DNA from: Marinilactibacillus piezotolerans
GTDB lineage: Bacteria; Bacillota; Bacilli; Lactobacillales; Carnobacteriaceae_A
NCBI RefSeq assembly: GCF_900114235.1
Contig: NZ_FOSJ01000004.1
Coordinates: forward strand, 1 to 64,000
Reading direction: 5' to 3'
Length of the DNA: 64,000 nt
Below the pieces are notes generated by a model. That model was not told where the DNA came from. It ran no database searches and saw nothing but the letters and a program-made list of their open reading frames with translations. Positions 27,300 through 36,830 of the stretch are shown here, piece by piece. Position 1 is the stretch's first letter. Every line of letters begins with the position of its first letter. A program made the position numbers and the translations under genes.

Positions 27300-29265
27300 G
27301 AGAATCAATGGAAGATATAAAATTATAAAATGTATTGGTTCAGGCGGAATGGCAAAAGTTTATTTAGCACGAGATTTAATATTGGAACGAAATGTTGCTG
27401 TAAAATTAATGGCCTATAATTTCCATAATGATGAAAATAGTATTAGACGTTTTAAAAGAGAAGCGCTCGCTACTACAGAACTCGTTCATCCAAATATTGT
27501 AAACATCTATGATGTTGGAGAAAACGAGAATCCGTATATCGTTATGGAATATGTAGAAGGAACAGACTTGAAACAGTATATTCATGATTATCATCCGATC
27601 CCATACAAAAAGTCCATTGAAATTATGAAGCAAATCCTTGCAGCAGTTGGTTACGCTCATCAACATCATATTATTCATAGAGATATCAAGCCTCAAAATA
27701 TACTGATTGATGCTCATGATAATGTTAAGATTACGGATTTTGGTATTGCAGTCGCTCTTTCTCAAAATTCTATAACCCAAACAAATTCTCTGTTGGGTTC
27801 TGTCCATTATTTGTCTCCTGAACAAGCAAGAGGCAGTATGGCTACGAAACAATCTGACATTTATTCACTTGGGATATTACTTTATGAATTGCTAACGGGA
27901 GATGTGCCTTTTGATGGAGAGTCAGCAGTCTCAATTGCTTTAAAACATTTTCAACAGGAGTTGCCGTCCATTAGAAATATTAATAATCGTATTCCTCAAC
28001 CACTTGAAAATGTTGTTTTAAAAGCTACCGCTAAGGAATCAAGTCAACGATACCAAACAATAGCAGAAATGGAAGAAGACCTAAAAACGGCTTTGTCACC
28101 TGAACGAGCAGGAGAAGCAAAGTTTGTTCCGATAGATACTACTAAGGAAGAAACAAGAGTAATAGAGCCAATTGCAGTAACATCTGGTTCCCTATATTCT
28201 AAAGATAAGCCAGAAGAATCGGGCGAAGCAGGGGATCAAACTAAAAATAAAAAGGATAAATCAAAACCAAAAAAGAAAAAAAGAAGATGGTTGTGGGTAC
28301 TTCTGGGAATATTCTTACTTATTCTGTTTGTGGGTGGACTTCTTTTGTTTAACAGACCAAAAGAAGTTGAAGTACCAGATCTTGAAGGGTTAACTCAAGA
28401 TGAAGCTGAAGAAGAATTGTCCAGCCTTAATCTTGTGCTGGGAGAAGTGACTGAAGAAAACGACGAAGAAGTTGAAGAAGGTTTAGTTATCCGATCCGAT
28501 CCATCACCTGGTTCAACATTAAGAGAAGAAGCGTCTGTTGATCTTTTTATCAGTAGCGGAAGTGAGCCTTTTGAAATTGAAAATTATGAAAATGAAGTTT
28601 ACGAAGATATTCGAGCTGAATTAACGACACTGGGCTTTACTGTTGAGAGTGAAGAACAGAGTAGTGATACAATAGCAGCAGGAAATATTATATCCCAAGA
28701 TATTGAAGCAGGAGAAGAAGTTGTTCCTGATGAAACTACAATCACCTTTACTGTAAGTACTGGACAGGAAGGATTTACATTAAGAGATCTTAGCGGATAT
28801 TCTGAAGCAGGAGTAACGGATTATGCAAATGATATCGGCTTATCTGTCTCTAGTACAAGTGAACCGAATGCAGAAGTCCCTGCTGGTCAAGTAAGCAGTC
28901 AATCTCCAGAACCGGGAACGACGGTATATGCTGGCAGTAGAATTTCAGTTGTTTTTTCAACAGGACCTGAAGAAGTTGAGTTGAATACATTTGATGAAGG
29001 GATTATCATTCCTTATGCAGCACCTGAATCTTCAGAAAATGATGAAAGTAACCCTGATGGAGAAGGGCAAGAGCCAGTACCGAATCTGATACAGATATTT
29101 ATAGGAGATGCAGAAAATAATTTGGATTCTGTGTATAAAGAATATGAAATTACAGAAGATACTCCTGAAATTCTTACTTTTGTTGTTGAAGAAGGAGAGT
29201 CAGCAAGCTACAGAGTTGAAAGAGATGGAGAAGTAATCTTAGAAGAATCCAGCCTCACTGAATAA
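27286..29265 (+). CDS. prkC: PASTA-domain Ser/Thr protein kinase PrkC/Stk
   Basis: A membrane kinase that senses cell-wall fragments or lipid II and phosphorylates division and metabolism proteins. The N-terminal Hanks kinase domain (about 10-270) has GSGGMAKVY, the VAVK lysine, HRDIKPQN and DFGIA. A charged lysine-rich linker leads to one membrane helix near residues 336-357. Outside lie three PASTA repeats (about 361-427, 428-496, 497-560) and a roughly 100-residue acidic tail. The PASTA region is strongly acidic. It is coupled to prpC and 28 bases before rsgA. Confidence 0.96.
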   Translation: METGERINGRYKIIKCIGSGGMAKVYLARDLILERNVAVKLMAYNFHNDENSIRRFKREALATTELVHPNIVNIYDVGENENPYIVMEYVEGTDLKQYIHDYHPIPYKKSIEIMKQILAAVGYAHQHHIIHRDIKPQNILIDAHDNVKITDFGIAVALSQNSITQTNSLLGSVHYLSPEQARGSMATKQSDIYSLGILLYELLTGDVPFDGESAVSIALKHFQQELPSIRNINNRIPQPLENVVLKATAKESSQRYQTIAEMEEDLKTALSPERAGEAKFVPIDTTKEETRVIEPIAVTSGSLYSKDKPEESGEAGDQTKNKKDKSKPKKKKRRWLWVLLGIFLLILFVGGLLLFNRPKEVEVPDLEGLTQDEAEEELSSLNLVLGEVTEENDEEVEEGLVIRSDPSPGSTLREEASVDLFISSGSEPFEIENYENEVYEDIRAELTTLGFTVESEEQSSDTIAAGNIISQDIEAGEEVVPDETTITFTVSTGQEGFTLRDLSGYSEAGVTDYANDIGLSVSSTSEPNAEVPAGQVSSQSPEPGTTVYAGSRISVVFSTGPEEVELNTFDEGIIIPYAAPESSENDESNPDGEGQEPVPNLIQIFIGDAENNLDSVYKEYEITEDTPEILTFVVEEGESASYRVERDGEVILEESSLTE

Positions 29266-29293
29266 TATCAAATGTTAGAAAGGATGGAGATAG

Positions 29294-30208
29294 TTGCAAA
29301 AGGGTCAGATAACTAAAGCACTAAGTGGATTTTATTACGTAACAGATGACTCTAATATGATTTATCAGACCAGAGCAAGAGGTGTCTTCCGGAAACAGAA
29401 AATTACTCCTCTAGTAGGAGATTATGTAGAATTTGAAAGTGGAAGTAAAGAAGAAGGAGTCATACAAAATCTTCTAGAAAGAAAAAATGAACTTGTCAGA
29501 CCTCAAGTAGCGAATGTTGATATAGGAATCATTATTATGTCTGCAGCGGATCCCAAATTTTCTAATCAATTATTAGATAGATTTCTAGTAATGTTAGAGT
29601 CTAAACATATCAAACCGGTCATATTCATTACTAAAATGGATCTTTTAAGCACTGACGAATCAATGGAAATCAAAAAATATCAAAAGGATTATAATGCGAT
29701 CGGTTATCAAATGATTCTCATAGAAAAGACTGATAAGGATAAAAAGGAACAGCTAGAAACCCTATTCAGCGAACAATTCAAAAATAATCTGATTGTATTC
29801 ATGGGACAGTCCGGTGCTGGTAAATCTACCTTGTTAAATGTATTGAAACCTGAACTTGAACTGAAAACCGGAGAAACGTCTCAATCATTAGGTAGAGGCA
29901 AACATACAACCAGACATGTTGAACTGGTTCCGTTACTGGATAGTTTAATTGCTGATACTCCCGGTTTTAGCCTATTAGCCTTTGATGAAATAGAGCAGGA
30001 ATCACTGTCTGAATACTTTCTGGAAATGTGGAGTTTAAGATCTGACTGTAGATTTAGCGGATGTCTTCATTTGAATGAACCGGGATGCGCAGTGAAAAAA
30101 GCTGTATTGGAAGGTGAAATACCGGAATATAGATACAATAATTATCAATTATTTTTAGAAGAAATCAAAAAAAGAAAACCACGTTATAGAAAAAAAGGAG
30201 AATCTTAA
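29294..30208 (+). CDS. rsgA: Ribosome small subunit GTPase RsgA
   Basis: A circularly permuted GTPase that checks late 30S maturation. An N-terminal OB fold is followed by the permuted G motifs: TKMD (G4) before GQSGAGKST (G1) and DTPGFS (G3). A C-terminal zinc site is built from CRFSGCLHLNEPGC. The 304 residues are typical. The TTG start at 29294 has AAAGGATGGAG upstream. Its stop overlaps the rpe start by one base. Confidence 0.95.
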   Translation: MQKGQITKALSGFYYVTDDSNMIYQTRARGVFRKQKITPLVGDYVEFESGSKEEGVIQNLLERKNELVRPQVANVDIGIIIMSAADPKFSNQLLDRFLVMLESKHIKPVIFITKMDLLSTDESMEIKKYQKDYNAIGYQMILIEKTDKDKKEQLETLFSEQFKNNLIVFMGQSGAGKSTLLNVLKPELELKTGETSQSLGRGKHTTRHVELVPLLDSLIADTPGFSLLAFDEIEQESLSEYFLEMWSLRSDCRFSGCLHLNEPGCAVKKAVLEGEIPEYRYNNYQLFLEEIKKRKPRYRKKGES

Positions 30209-30858
30209 TGAAAATAGCTCCGTCAATATTAAGTGCTGATTTTGCAAGACTAAAAGAACAAGTCTCATTAGTGGAACAAGGAGGAGCAGACTGGATTCAC
30301 ATAGATGTTATGGATGGTCATTTCGTTCCTAATTTAACTTTTGGGTATAATGTTGTAGAGGCAATCAGACCACATACCTCATTGCCGCTAGACTGCCATC
30401 TCATGATTGAAAATCCTGAAAATTTTATTGAAGACTTCGCTAAAGCAGGGGCGGACTACATCTCTATACATTTTGAAAGTACAAATCATATTCATGGAGC
30501 ACTGCAGCTTATTCGTAAAAATGGAGTAAAAGCAGGAATTGTAATTAATCCCGGAACATCAATCGAGATGATCAAACCTGTGCTGCACATGGTAGATCTG
30601 GTATTAGTTATGACGGTTAACCCAGGGTTTGGTGGACAAAGTTTTCTAAACGAAACTGTTGCAAAAATCAGTGAATTATACCAATTAATACAAAAACATC
30701 ATTATGAGTATATTATTGAAGTAGATGGTGGAATTGTACCTGAAACAGCAAAAATCTGTAAAGAAGCAGGGGCAGAAGTTTTTGTTGCTGGATCATATAT
30801 ATATGGATCAGAAAATCCTCATGAACAAATTACTAACTTGAAGCATGCGGTGAATTAA
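30208..30858 (+). CDS. rpe: Ribulose-phosphate 3-epimerase
   Basis: Interconverts ribulose 5-phosphate and xylulose 5-phosphate in the pentose phosphate pathway. The TIM-barrel protein begins MKIAPSILSADFARL, followed by HIDVMDGHFVPN (metal and substrate binding), LDCHLMIENPE, MTVNPGFGGQSF and VDGGI. The 216 residues match the family. It overlaps rsgA by one base and precedes thiN by one base. Confidence 0.97.
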   Translation: MKIAPSILSADFARLKEQVSLVEQGGADWIHIDVMDGHFVPNLTFGYNVVEAIRPHTSLPLDCHLMIENPENFIEDFAKAGADYISIHFESTNHIHGALQLIRKNGVKAGIVINPGTSIEMIKPVLHMVDLVLVMTVNPGFGGQSFLNETVAKISELYQLIQKHHYEYIIEVDGGIVPETAKICKEAGAEVFVAGSYIYGSENPHEQITNLKHAVN

Positions 30859-30859
30859 A

Positions 30860-31507
30860 ATGAATAGTTTGCATATCATGTTAGGAAGTCCGGACAGTCG
30901 ACAACATACCATGCCTCCATTGAAAGAACAGGATTATTATATTGGAGTAGATAAAGGGGCTTTGCTGCTTGCTGAAAATGGGTACTATATCGATTTATCT
31001 TTAGGGGATTTTGATTCTATAACAGATGCAGAAAAACTGATAATAGAAAAAAATTCTAAAAAAGTAATCAGTTTTGAACCTGAAAAAGACGATACAGATG
31101 CAGAATTAAGTTTAGTATATGCTATGCAGTTTTTTGATACTGAGCAAATTATTTTATATGGGTGGTCTGGAGGAAGACTTGATCATTTAATGAGTATATT
31201 AATGATTGTAATGCAGCCAAGATTCAAATCAATCGTAACTAGGTTAATATTTATAAACCAAACAAATACACTTAAATTTTATCTACCTGGAAGCTATTTG
31301 CTCTTCAAAGAGCCGGATAAAAAATACTGCTCTTTCATCGGAATGACTCCTTTAAGCAACTTAACATTAGACAAGGGGTTTAAGTATACCTTAAATAACA
31401 ATAATTTTGATTATCCAATTGCGTTGATCAGCAATGAATTTGTTATGGAAAATGGAAGATTCTCATTTGATGACGGATTAGTAGCTTTTATCCAAAGCAA
31501 AGATTAG
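30860..31507 (+). CDS. thiN: Thiamine pyrophosphokinase
   Basis: Transfers pyrophosphate from ATP to thiamine to make TPP. The N-terminal catalytic part has GVDKGA, LGDFDSI (the Asp pair for Mg2+) and the EKDDTDAELS motif; GWSGGRLDHLMS follows, and the C-terminal half carries the thiamin-binding beta domain (GMTPLSNLTLDKGFKY). The length is 215 residues. It belongs to the prpC-prkC-rsgA-rpe-thiN run conserved in Bacillota. With ThiT it completes a salvage route from medium thiamine to cofactor. Confidence 0.95.
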   Translation: MNSLHIMLGSPDSRQHTMPPLKEQDYYIGVDKGALLLAENGYYIDLSLGDFDSITDAEKLIIEKNSKKVISFEPEKDDTDAELSLVYAMQFFDTEQIILYGWSGGRLDHLMSILMIVMQPRFKSIVTRLIFINQTNTLKFYLPGSYLLFKEPDKKYCSFIGMTPLSNLTLDKGFKYTLNNNNFDYPIALISNEFVMENGRFSFDDGLVAFIQSKD

Positions 31508-31601
31508 GTGAAAAACTAAAGGTACCTGATATTTCATATTATAAGTGTACATGTATGGAATATAGTCGAGCTAAAGAATAGTATAAAAGGAGTCTAAATA
31601 A

Positions 31602-31967
31602 ATGAAAATCGCCATTACCAAATCTGCTCTTGAAGAAGCCAAAGAGAAATATGGAAATTTTCAAGCTGTTTCTGGTTATGTAGAAGAAGATAAAAAATTT
31701 TTCTTGCCTCTTCCTAAATATTATATAGTTGTTGTTGATAGAAATAACTTGACCTTATCGCAACTAGATATTAAGTTGGATGAAAAATCAGTTGAAGTAA
31801 TCTCTTTAAAGAATATCAAAAGTATAAAAGTAACAGGTCGAAATATAAGAAGAGTCAGTATCATAACTAAGAATAAAACGATTAAATTAATTATTAAGCC
31901 CCGTGTGATAGGAATTAAAGAGTATCAAAGGAAACTGATCTCAAAATTGGAGTCTCTATCAAAATAG
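31602..31967 (+). CDS. Hypothetical protein, 121 residues
   Basis: No family is recognised. The protein is basic, with regular short beta-like segments (YYIVVVDRNNLTLSQLDIKL, SVEVISLKNIKSIKV) followed by a lysine-rich C-terminal helix. The pattern of strands plus a final helix recalls PH-like domains, but this is only a visual impression. There is no signal peptide or membrane helix. AAAAGGAG precedes the ATG at a good distance. It lies 94 bases after thiN and before a terminator, in the slot where spoVM lies in spore-forming Bacillus relatives. Confidence 0.75.
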   Translation: MKIAITKSALEEAKEKYGNFQAVSGYVEEDKKFFLPLPKYYIVVVDRNNLTLSQLDIKLDEKSVEVISLKNIKSIKVTGRNIRRVSIITKNKTIKLIIKPRVIGIKEYQRKLISKLESLSK

Positions 31968-31974
31968 CAAATCA

Positions 31975-32005
31975 GAGCTCACTCAAACAGGTGGGCTCTT
32001 CTTTT
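31975..32005 (+). terminator. Terminator after the hypothetical gene
   Basis: GAGCTCAC (31975-31982) pairs with GTGGGCTC (31991-31998), including one G-U pair, followed by TTCTTTT. It ends the plus-strand run that begins at prpC or earlier. Confidence 0.75.
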
Positions 32006-32037
32006 GGGTTTGTTCTGAAAAAAACAAGATAACAAAA

Positions 32038-32072
32038 AGCCTACAAATGCTTATGAAAAACATTTGTAGGCT
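32038..32072 (-). terminator. Terminator of rpmB
   Basis: A perfect 12-pair stem between 32038-32049 and 32061-32072 (AGCCTACAAATG and its complement). On the minus strand it is followed by a T-run, so it terminates rpmB transcription. Confidence 0.88.
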
Positions 32073-32088
32073 CTATGAAATTTTTATA

Positions 32089-32277
32089 TTATACGCGTTC
32101 AACTTTACCTGATTTTAAAGCACGTGCAGATACCCATACTTTTTTAGGTTGTCCATCAACCATAATACGTACTTTTTGCAAGTTCGCAGCAAAACGACGT
32201 TTAGATTTATTGTTAGCGTGTGAGCGGTTATTTCCGCTTCTAGCTTTACGTCCAGTTACAAAACATTCTTTAGCCAT
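32089..32277 (-). CDS. rpmB: 50S ribosomal protein L28
   Basis: A 62-residue basic ribosomal protein of the large subunit. [23 protein letters not shown] and [12 protein letters not shown] are standard family sequence. ATG at 32277 is selected because AAAGGAGGAG lies just upstream; an in-frame ATG 24 bases earlier would overlap that site. It lies on the minus strand, opposite to yloU, with a 298-base shared intergenic region holding both promoters, an arrangement seen in other Bacillota. There are no CxxC pairs, so it is the zinc-free form. Confidence 0.96.
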   Translation of the reverse strand: MAKECFVTGRKARSGNNRSHANNKSKRRFAANLQKVRIMVDGQPKKVWVSARALKSGKVERV

Positions 32278-32302
32278 AATTAACTCTCCTCCTTTACGCA
32301 AT

Positions 32303-32324
32303 AGCTTCTACGTTAAAAGAAGCT
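32303..32324 (-). promoter_or_regulatory. Hairpin in the rpmB mRNA leader
   Basis: AGCTTCT and AGAAGCT (32303-32309 and 32318-32324) form a perfect seven-pair stem with an eight-base loop about ten bases before the rpmB ribosome binding site. It is a candidate site for feedback or stability control; nothing further can be said. Confidence 0.45.
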
Positions 32325-32353
32325 AACTCATACTTATATAAGATACCACATAC

Positions 32354-32382
32354 AAGATAAACACGCAAGAAAATATTTGCAA
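32354..32382 (-). promoter_or_regulatory. Probable rpmB promoter
   Basis: On the minus strand TTGCAA (32377-32382) and TATCTT (32354-32359) are 17 bases apart. A second overlapping pairing of TTGCGT with the next TATCTT is also possible. Confidence 0.5.
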
Positions 32383-32451
32383 TCTTTCAAGTAATGAACC
32401 TTGACAGTCATATTGATAGTTAAAGTGGACTGTAAACTTACAAAATAGGTA

Positions 32452-32480
32452 TTGTCTTTCATTATAAAACACGATATGCT
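32452..32480 (+). promoter_or_regulatory. Probable promoter of yloU-fakA
   Basis: TTGTCT (32452-32457) and TATGCT (32475-32480) are 17 bases apart, divergent from the rpmB promoter. A leader of about 90 bases precedes the ATG. Confidence 0.55.
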
Positions 32481-32575
32481 AAAATATGTTTGAGTATGTA
32501 ATATGTTAATCATGAAAATTAATCAAAAGATAAGTTGAAATCATGAGAATTTGAATAGAGAGGGGAAATCCATTA

Positions 32576-32929
32576 ATGACAGTAAATCTTAAAAATGAAT
32601 TCGGTAATGTTGAAATCTCTAATGAGGTAATTGCTACTGTAGTTGGCGGAGCGGCAACAGAGAATTTCGGGATAGTAGGAATGGCAAGTCGGAAACAAGT
32701 ACGTGATGGACTGATTGAGATTTTGAACCGAGATAATTATTCTCGAGGAATCGTTGTCAGACAAGAAGACGAAGAAATCATAATCGATGTCTATATCATC
32801 GTGAGCTATGGTACTAAAATTTCAGAAGTATCTAAAAATGTTCAAGAACGAGTCATGTACCAGCTAGAAGCAAATTTAGGCTTGAAAGCTAAATCTGTCA
32901 ATGTATTTGTACAAGGCGTACGCGTGTAA
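32576..32929 (+). CDS. yloU: Asp23/Gls24 family envelope stress protein (YloU-like)
   Basis: A 117-residue member of the DUF322/Asp23 family. The family core is visible: ISNEVIATVVGGAATENFGIVGMAS and VDVYIIVSYGTKISEVSKNVQERV, ending KSVNVFVQGVRV. Such proteins form membrane-associated assemblies linked to cell-wall stress in staphylococci; in this position next to fakA (yloV) it is conserved across Bacillota, although the exact job of this paralogue is unknown. A GAGAGGGGA ribosome binding site precedes the ATG. FakA starts 54 bases downstream. Confidence 0.93.
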   Translation: MTVNLKNEFGNVEISNEVIATVVGGAATENFGIVGMASRKQVRDGLIEILNRDNYSRGIVVRQEDEEIIIDVYIIVSYGTKISEVSKNVQERVMYQLEANLGLKAKSVNVFVQGVRV

Positions 32930-32982
32930 TATTATTATACCAAAGCCGCAGTCTGTTTGTGGCAAGGGAGGAACTCATTAAA

Positions 32983-34626
32983 GTGGAAGTATTAAATTTA
33001 ACATCTGAAGAATTCAAGGGTATGATTTCGGCTGGTCGCATGCGATTAGACGAAAATACTGAATATGTAAACTCACTGAACGTGTTTCCAGTTCCAGATG
33101 GAGACACAGGTACTAATATGAATCTGTCTTTTACTAGTGGAGCAAAAGCAGTAAAAGAGACAGATAGCAATCATCTGGGAGAAATTGCTCAAGCTTTAGC
33201 TAAAGGATTATTGATGGGTGCCAGAGGTAATTCGGGAGTAATATTATCTCAATTATTTCGCGGATTCGGCAAGTCTGTTAAAGAACAAGAATCTGTAGAT
33301 GCCGAGCAATTTGCTGCTGCCTTTAAAAGCGGAGTAGATTCTGCTTACAATGCTGTAATGAAGCCTGTTGAAGGAACGATTCTAACGGTTGCAAGAGAAT
33401 CTGCTAAAGCGGGTATGAAAAAGGCAAAAGAAACAAACGATGTTATAGAAGTCATGGAAACGATTTTAGCAGCAGCCAAAAAATCCTTGAAAAAAACGCC
33501 TGATCTGTTACCAGTTCTTAAAGAAGTTGGAGTTGTAGATAGTGGTGGTCAAGGCTTAGTATACGTATATGAAGGTTTTTTATCTTATCTTACAGGAGAA
33601 GCACCAGTAGAAGAAGCACCGGAACTCGATGAATTAGTACGTGCAGAACATCACCGTGGGGAAGTACATGAACATGTACATACGGAAGACATTACTTACG
33701 GATATTGTACTGAAATCATGGTACGTATTGGTGAAGGCGAAACGGTTGAAGATACATTTGACTATGAAGAGTTTAGAAATTACCTGGACAAATTAGGTGA
33801 TTCTTTATTAGTAGTTGCTGATGATGAAGTGATCAAAGTTCACGTTCATACAGAACGTCCAGGTGAAGTGATGAATTATGGTCAGAAATTTGGGTCTTTA
33901 ATGAAAATCAAAGTTGATAACATGCGAGAGCAACATTCGGCTTTATCAGCAGATAAAAAAACTGAAACAAAAGAGATCGCTGTGATTGCTGTAGCGGCTG
34001 GAGAAGGAATTAAACAGTTATTTGAAAGCTTAGGTGTTGATTATGTTCTTCAAGGCGGACAGACGATGAACCCTAGTACAGAAGATATTGTTAAAGCTAT
34101 GGAAAAAATTCCGGCTAAACACTATATACTTCTTCCAAATAATAAAAATATATTTATGGCAGCAGAACAAGCGGCAAAAGTGTCTAAAGCGAATACAGTA
34201 GTAGTTGAAACTAAAACAATCCAACAAGGACTAACTTCTATGTTAGGATTCAATGCTGCTCATGATTTGAATACTAATAAAGAAAGTATGACTGCCGAAA
34301 TAGAAGCAGTAACTTCTGGGCAAGTTACTTTTGCGGTCAGAGACACTGAAATTAACGGTATATCAATTAAAAAAGATGATTTTATGGGAATCATTGATGG
34401 AGATATTAAGGTTTCTGATAGTGATATCAAAAAAGTAACCTTAGATATGATTGATCAAATGATTGATGAAGATAGTGAAATTCTTACACTTCTTTATGGT
34501 GAAGATGGATCAAAATCAGGTGCTGAAGAAATTGGAAAAGCGATAGAAGAAAAATATGATGACATTGAAGTTGAAATACATGAAGGTGGTCAACCAGTCT
34601 ATCCGTACCTTGTCTCTGTGGAATAA
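32983..34626 (+). CDS. fakA: Fatty acid kinase catalytic subunit FakA (YloV/DAK2)
   Basis: FakA phosphorylates fatty acids bound to FakB (DegV family), producing acyl-phosphate for PlsX/PlsY. The N-terminal DAK2-type kinase domain shows NVFPVPDGDTGTNM (Mg-ATP aspartates) and ARGNSGVILSQ; the middle contains HVHTE and YGYCTEIMVRI; the C-terminal domain resembles DegV folds. GTG at 32983 is taken as start, with GGGAGG upstream and the natural N-terminus MEVLNLTSEEFK; an upstream in-frame start is possible but would encode the ribosome binding site. 547 residues is normal. PlsX, acpP and a DegV protein are in the same window. Confidence 0.94.
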   Translation: MEVLNLTSEEFKGMISAGRMRLDENTEYVNSLNVFPVPDGDTGTNMNLSFTSGAKAVKETDSNHLGEIAQALAKGLLMGARGNSGVILSQLFRGFGKSVKEQESVDAEQFAAAFKSGVDSAYNAVMKPVEGTILTVARESAKAGMKKAKETNDVIEVMETILAAAKKSLKKTPDLLPVLKEVGVVDSGGQGLVYVYEGFLSYLTGEAPVEEAPELDELVRAEHHRGEVHEHVHTEDITYGYCTEIMVRIGEGETVEDTFDYEEFRNYLDKLGDSLLVVADDEVIKVHVHTERPGEVMNYGQKFGSLMKIKVDNMREQHSALSADKKTETKEIAVIAVAAGEGIKQLFESLGVDYVLQGGQTMNPSTEDIVKAMEKIPAKHYILLPNNKNIFMAAEQAAKVSKANTVVVETKTIQQGLTSMLGFNAAHDLNTNKESMTAEIEAVTSGQVTFAVRDTEINGISIKKDDFMGIIDGDIKVSDSDIKKVTLDMIDQMIDEDSEILTLLYGEDGSKSGAEEIGKAIEEKYDDIEVEIHEGGQPVYPYLVSVE

Positions 34627-34656
34627 TATAATTGAATTAATTTTTATCTAAAAGGG

Positions 34657-34702
34657 GGAATAGATGAAATAACGAAGAAATCTTTGTTGTTTTATCTATT
34701 CC
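34657..34702 (+). terminator. Hairpin between fakA and recG
   Basis: GGAATAGAT (34657-34665) pairs with ATCTATTCC (34694-34702), with partial inner pairing (AAATAAC with GTTGTTTT). TTTC follows, so it is at best a weak terminator that may attenuate recG. Confidence 0.5.
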
Positions 34703-34744
34703 TTTCTGATTATTCATTTTAATATGGAAAGGAGGAAGCTCGGC

Positions 34745-36799
34745 ATGACTGGAAAGAATATTTTTGACCCAATTACCATTCTTTCAGGAGTTGGACCCAA
34801 AAGAGTTATAGCTTTAAAAGAACTTGGGATTGAAACAGTTTACGATCTATTAACCTACTTTCCATTCAGATATGAAGATTTAACGGTAAAATCAATCGAA
34901 GAAATTGAAGATAAAGAAAAAGTTGTGTTAAGAGGACCATTGATATCTGATCCAGTTGTGAATCACTTCGGAAGAGGGAAGAATCGTTTAGCATTTAGAA
35001 TGAATGTAGAACATGTCATTGTACCAGTTACTTTCTTCAACCAGCCTTATTTGAAAAATCAGTTACATGCTGGAGAAGAAGCAGTTATCTTTGGGAAATG
35101 GGATGCGCTTAAGATGCAACTAAGCGGGATAAAAATATTGAGTAGTGCATTGAGTGACAAAGAAGAAAATCAGGAGCCAGTATACCATACTTCAAAACAT
35201 ATAAAGCAAGCTACATTAATAAAGCTGATCAAACAGTGTTGGGATGGATACAATGAGCTTATTCCTGAGATGGTTCCTGCTGTTATAAGAGAAAAATATA
35301 ATTTAGTTACACATAAAGAGTCTATAAGAATGATGCATTTCCCAAATAAAGAGAATGATATGGAACAAGCTAGAACAGCCATTATTTTTCTTGAGTTTTT
35401 TATCTATCAACTTCAGATGCAGTGGCTAAGGAAGCAGCACAAAATGGTAGACCGTGGAACTCCTGTGAACTATGATGTTGATTTGTTGAGAGCCTTTTTT
35501 AAGTCTCTTCCCTATGAATTAACTAAATCCCAAAAAAAGGTGGTTAATGAAATCTGTAAGGATTTAAAGCTACCTATTCAAATGTATCGCTTACTCCAAG
35601 GAGATGTTGGGAGTGGTAAAACAGTGGTAGCAGCCTCAGCCATATTCGCAGCATGGACGGCCGGTCTTCAGTCTACATTGATGGCACCAACTGAGATATT
35701 GGCGACTCAACATATGGAAAGTCTTTCAGAAATGTTCAGGTCACAGGGTTTGAAAGTGGAATTGCTGACAGGGTCAACTAAAGTTGCTAAAAGAAGAGAA
35801 ATACTCGAACAATTAGCAAATGGTGAGATTCATGCTTTAATTGGAACACACGCCTTGATACAAGAAGATGTAGAGTTCAATAAATTGGGACTCGTTATAA
35901 CAGATGAACAGCATCGATTTGGAGTAAACCAAAGAAAGACGCTGAGAGAAAAAGGATCTCATCCTGATGTTTTATTCATGACAGCAACTCCTATTCCAAG
36001 AACATTAGCAATTAGCGCGTTCGGTGAAATGGATGTTTCTATTATAGATGAGTTGCCCCCAGGAAGAGAACCGGTAGCAACTCACTGGATAAGACCTAAA
36101 CAGTTTACTCAGATGCTTCCTTTTATTAAACGAGAACTGTCTAATGGCTCTCAAGTTTATGTCATCAGTCCGTTGATAGAAGAATCTGAGTTGATGGATT
36201 TACAGAATGCTACTGATCTATTTAGAACTTATGCTGCTAAGTTTGAACCTCAATACAAAGTTGGATTATTACATGGTAAAATGTCAAATATGGAAAAAGA
36301 GTCCATAATGGAACAATTCAAACATAACGAACTACAAGTTCTGGTCTCTACTACAGTAATTGAAGTAGGCGTTAATGTGCCAAATGCAACTTTAATGATT
36401 ATTCATGATGCCGATCGATTTGGACTAGCTCAACTCCATCAGTTAAGAGGACGAGTTGGAAGAGGAAAAAAAGAATCATATTGTGTTCTTATCGCTGATC
36501 CAAAGGGTGAAACAGGAGCTCAACGCATGGAAATACTAACACAGACTAATGATGGATTTGAATTGAGTGAAAAGGATCTTGAAATGAGAGGTCCTGGAGA
36601 AATATTTGGAAAGAAACAGTCCGGTCTTCCGGATTTTAAAGTTGCTGATATAGTGGAAGATTTTCAAATTTTAGAAAGTGCTCGAAATGAAGCTGCACAA
36701 ATTTTAGCGACTACTGATTTTTTTGAATCAGAAGAGTATGCTTTAATAAGAACAAAAGTAGGAATTGACGAACAAGCCAGACATTCATTTTTAGATTGA
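34745..36799 (+). CDS. recG: ATP-dependent DNA helicase RecG
   Basis: A branch-migration helicase that remodels stalled forks and Holliday junctions. The N-terminal wedge domain (about 1-240) is followed by Walker [16 protein letters not shown] box [21 protein letters not shown], and motifs V and VI ([24 protein letters not shown]). The 684 residues are typical. ATG at 34745 follows AAAGGAGG; an earlier in-frame ATG overlaps that site. It precedes plsX by 31 bases; the fapR gene found there in Bacillus is absent. Confidence 0.96.
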   Translation: MTGKNIFDPITILSGVGPKRVIALKELGIETVYDLLTYFPFRYEDLTVKSIEEIEDKEKVVLRGPLISDPVVNHFGRGKNRLAFRMNVEHVIVPVTFFNQPYLKNQLHAGEEAVIFGKWDALKMQLSGIKILSSALSDKEENQEPVYHTSKHIKQATLIKLIKQCWDGYNELIPEMVPAVIREKYNLVTHKESIRMMHFPNKENDMEQARTAIIFLEFFIYQLQMQWLRKQHKMVDRGTPVNYDVDLLRAFFKSLPYELTKSQKKVVNEICKDLKLPIQMYRLLQGDVGSGKTVVAASAIFAAWTAGLQSTLMAPTEILATQHMESLSEMFRSQGLKVELLTGSTKVAKRREILEQLANGEIHALIGTHALIQEDVEFNKLGLVITDEQHRFGVNQRKTLREKGSHPDVLFMTATPIPRTLAISAFGEMDVSIIDELPPGREPVATHWIRPKQFTQMLPFIKRELSNGSQVYVISPLIEESELMDLQNATDLFRTYAAKFEPQYKVGLLHGKMSNMEKESIMEQFKHNELQVLVSTTVIEVGVNVPNATLMIIHDADRFGLAQLHQLRGRVGRGKKESYCVLIADPKGETGAQRMEILTQTNDGFELSEKDLEMRGPGEIFGKKQSGLPDFKVADIVEDFQILESARNEAAQILATTDFFESEEYALIRTKVGIDEQARHSFLD

Positions 36800-36830
36800 T
36801 CTATAAAATATGATTTCAGGAGGAAGAAGA

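Noticed and set aside
27406-27852. 148-codon minus-strand frame inside the prkC kinase domain
   Set aside because: It shadows a highly conserved kinase sequence; composition is typical of reverse-frame translation.
32075-32326. 83-codon plus-strand frame opposite rpmB
   Set aside because: Antisense shadow of ribosomal protein L28.
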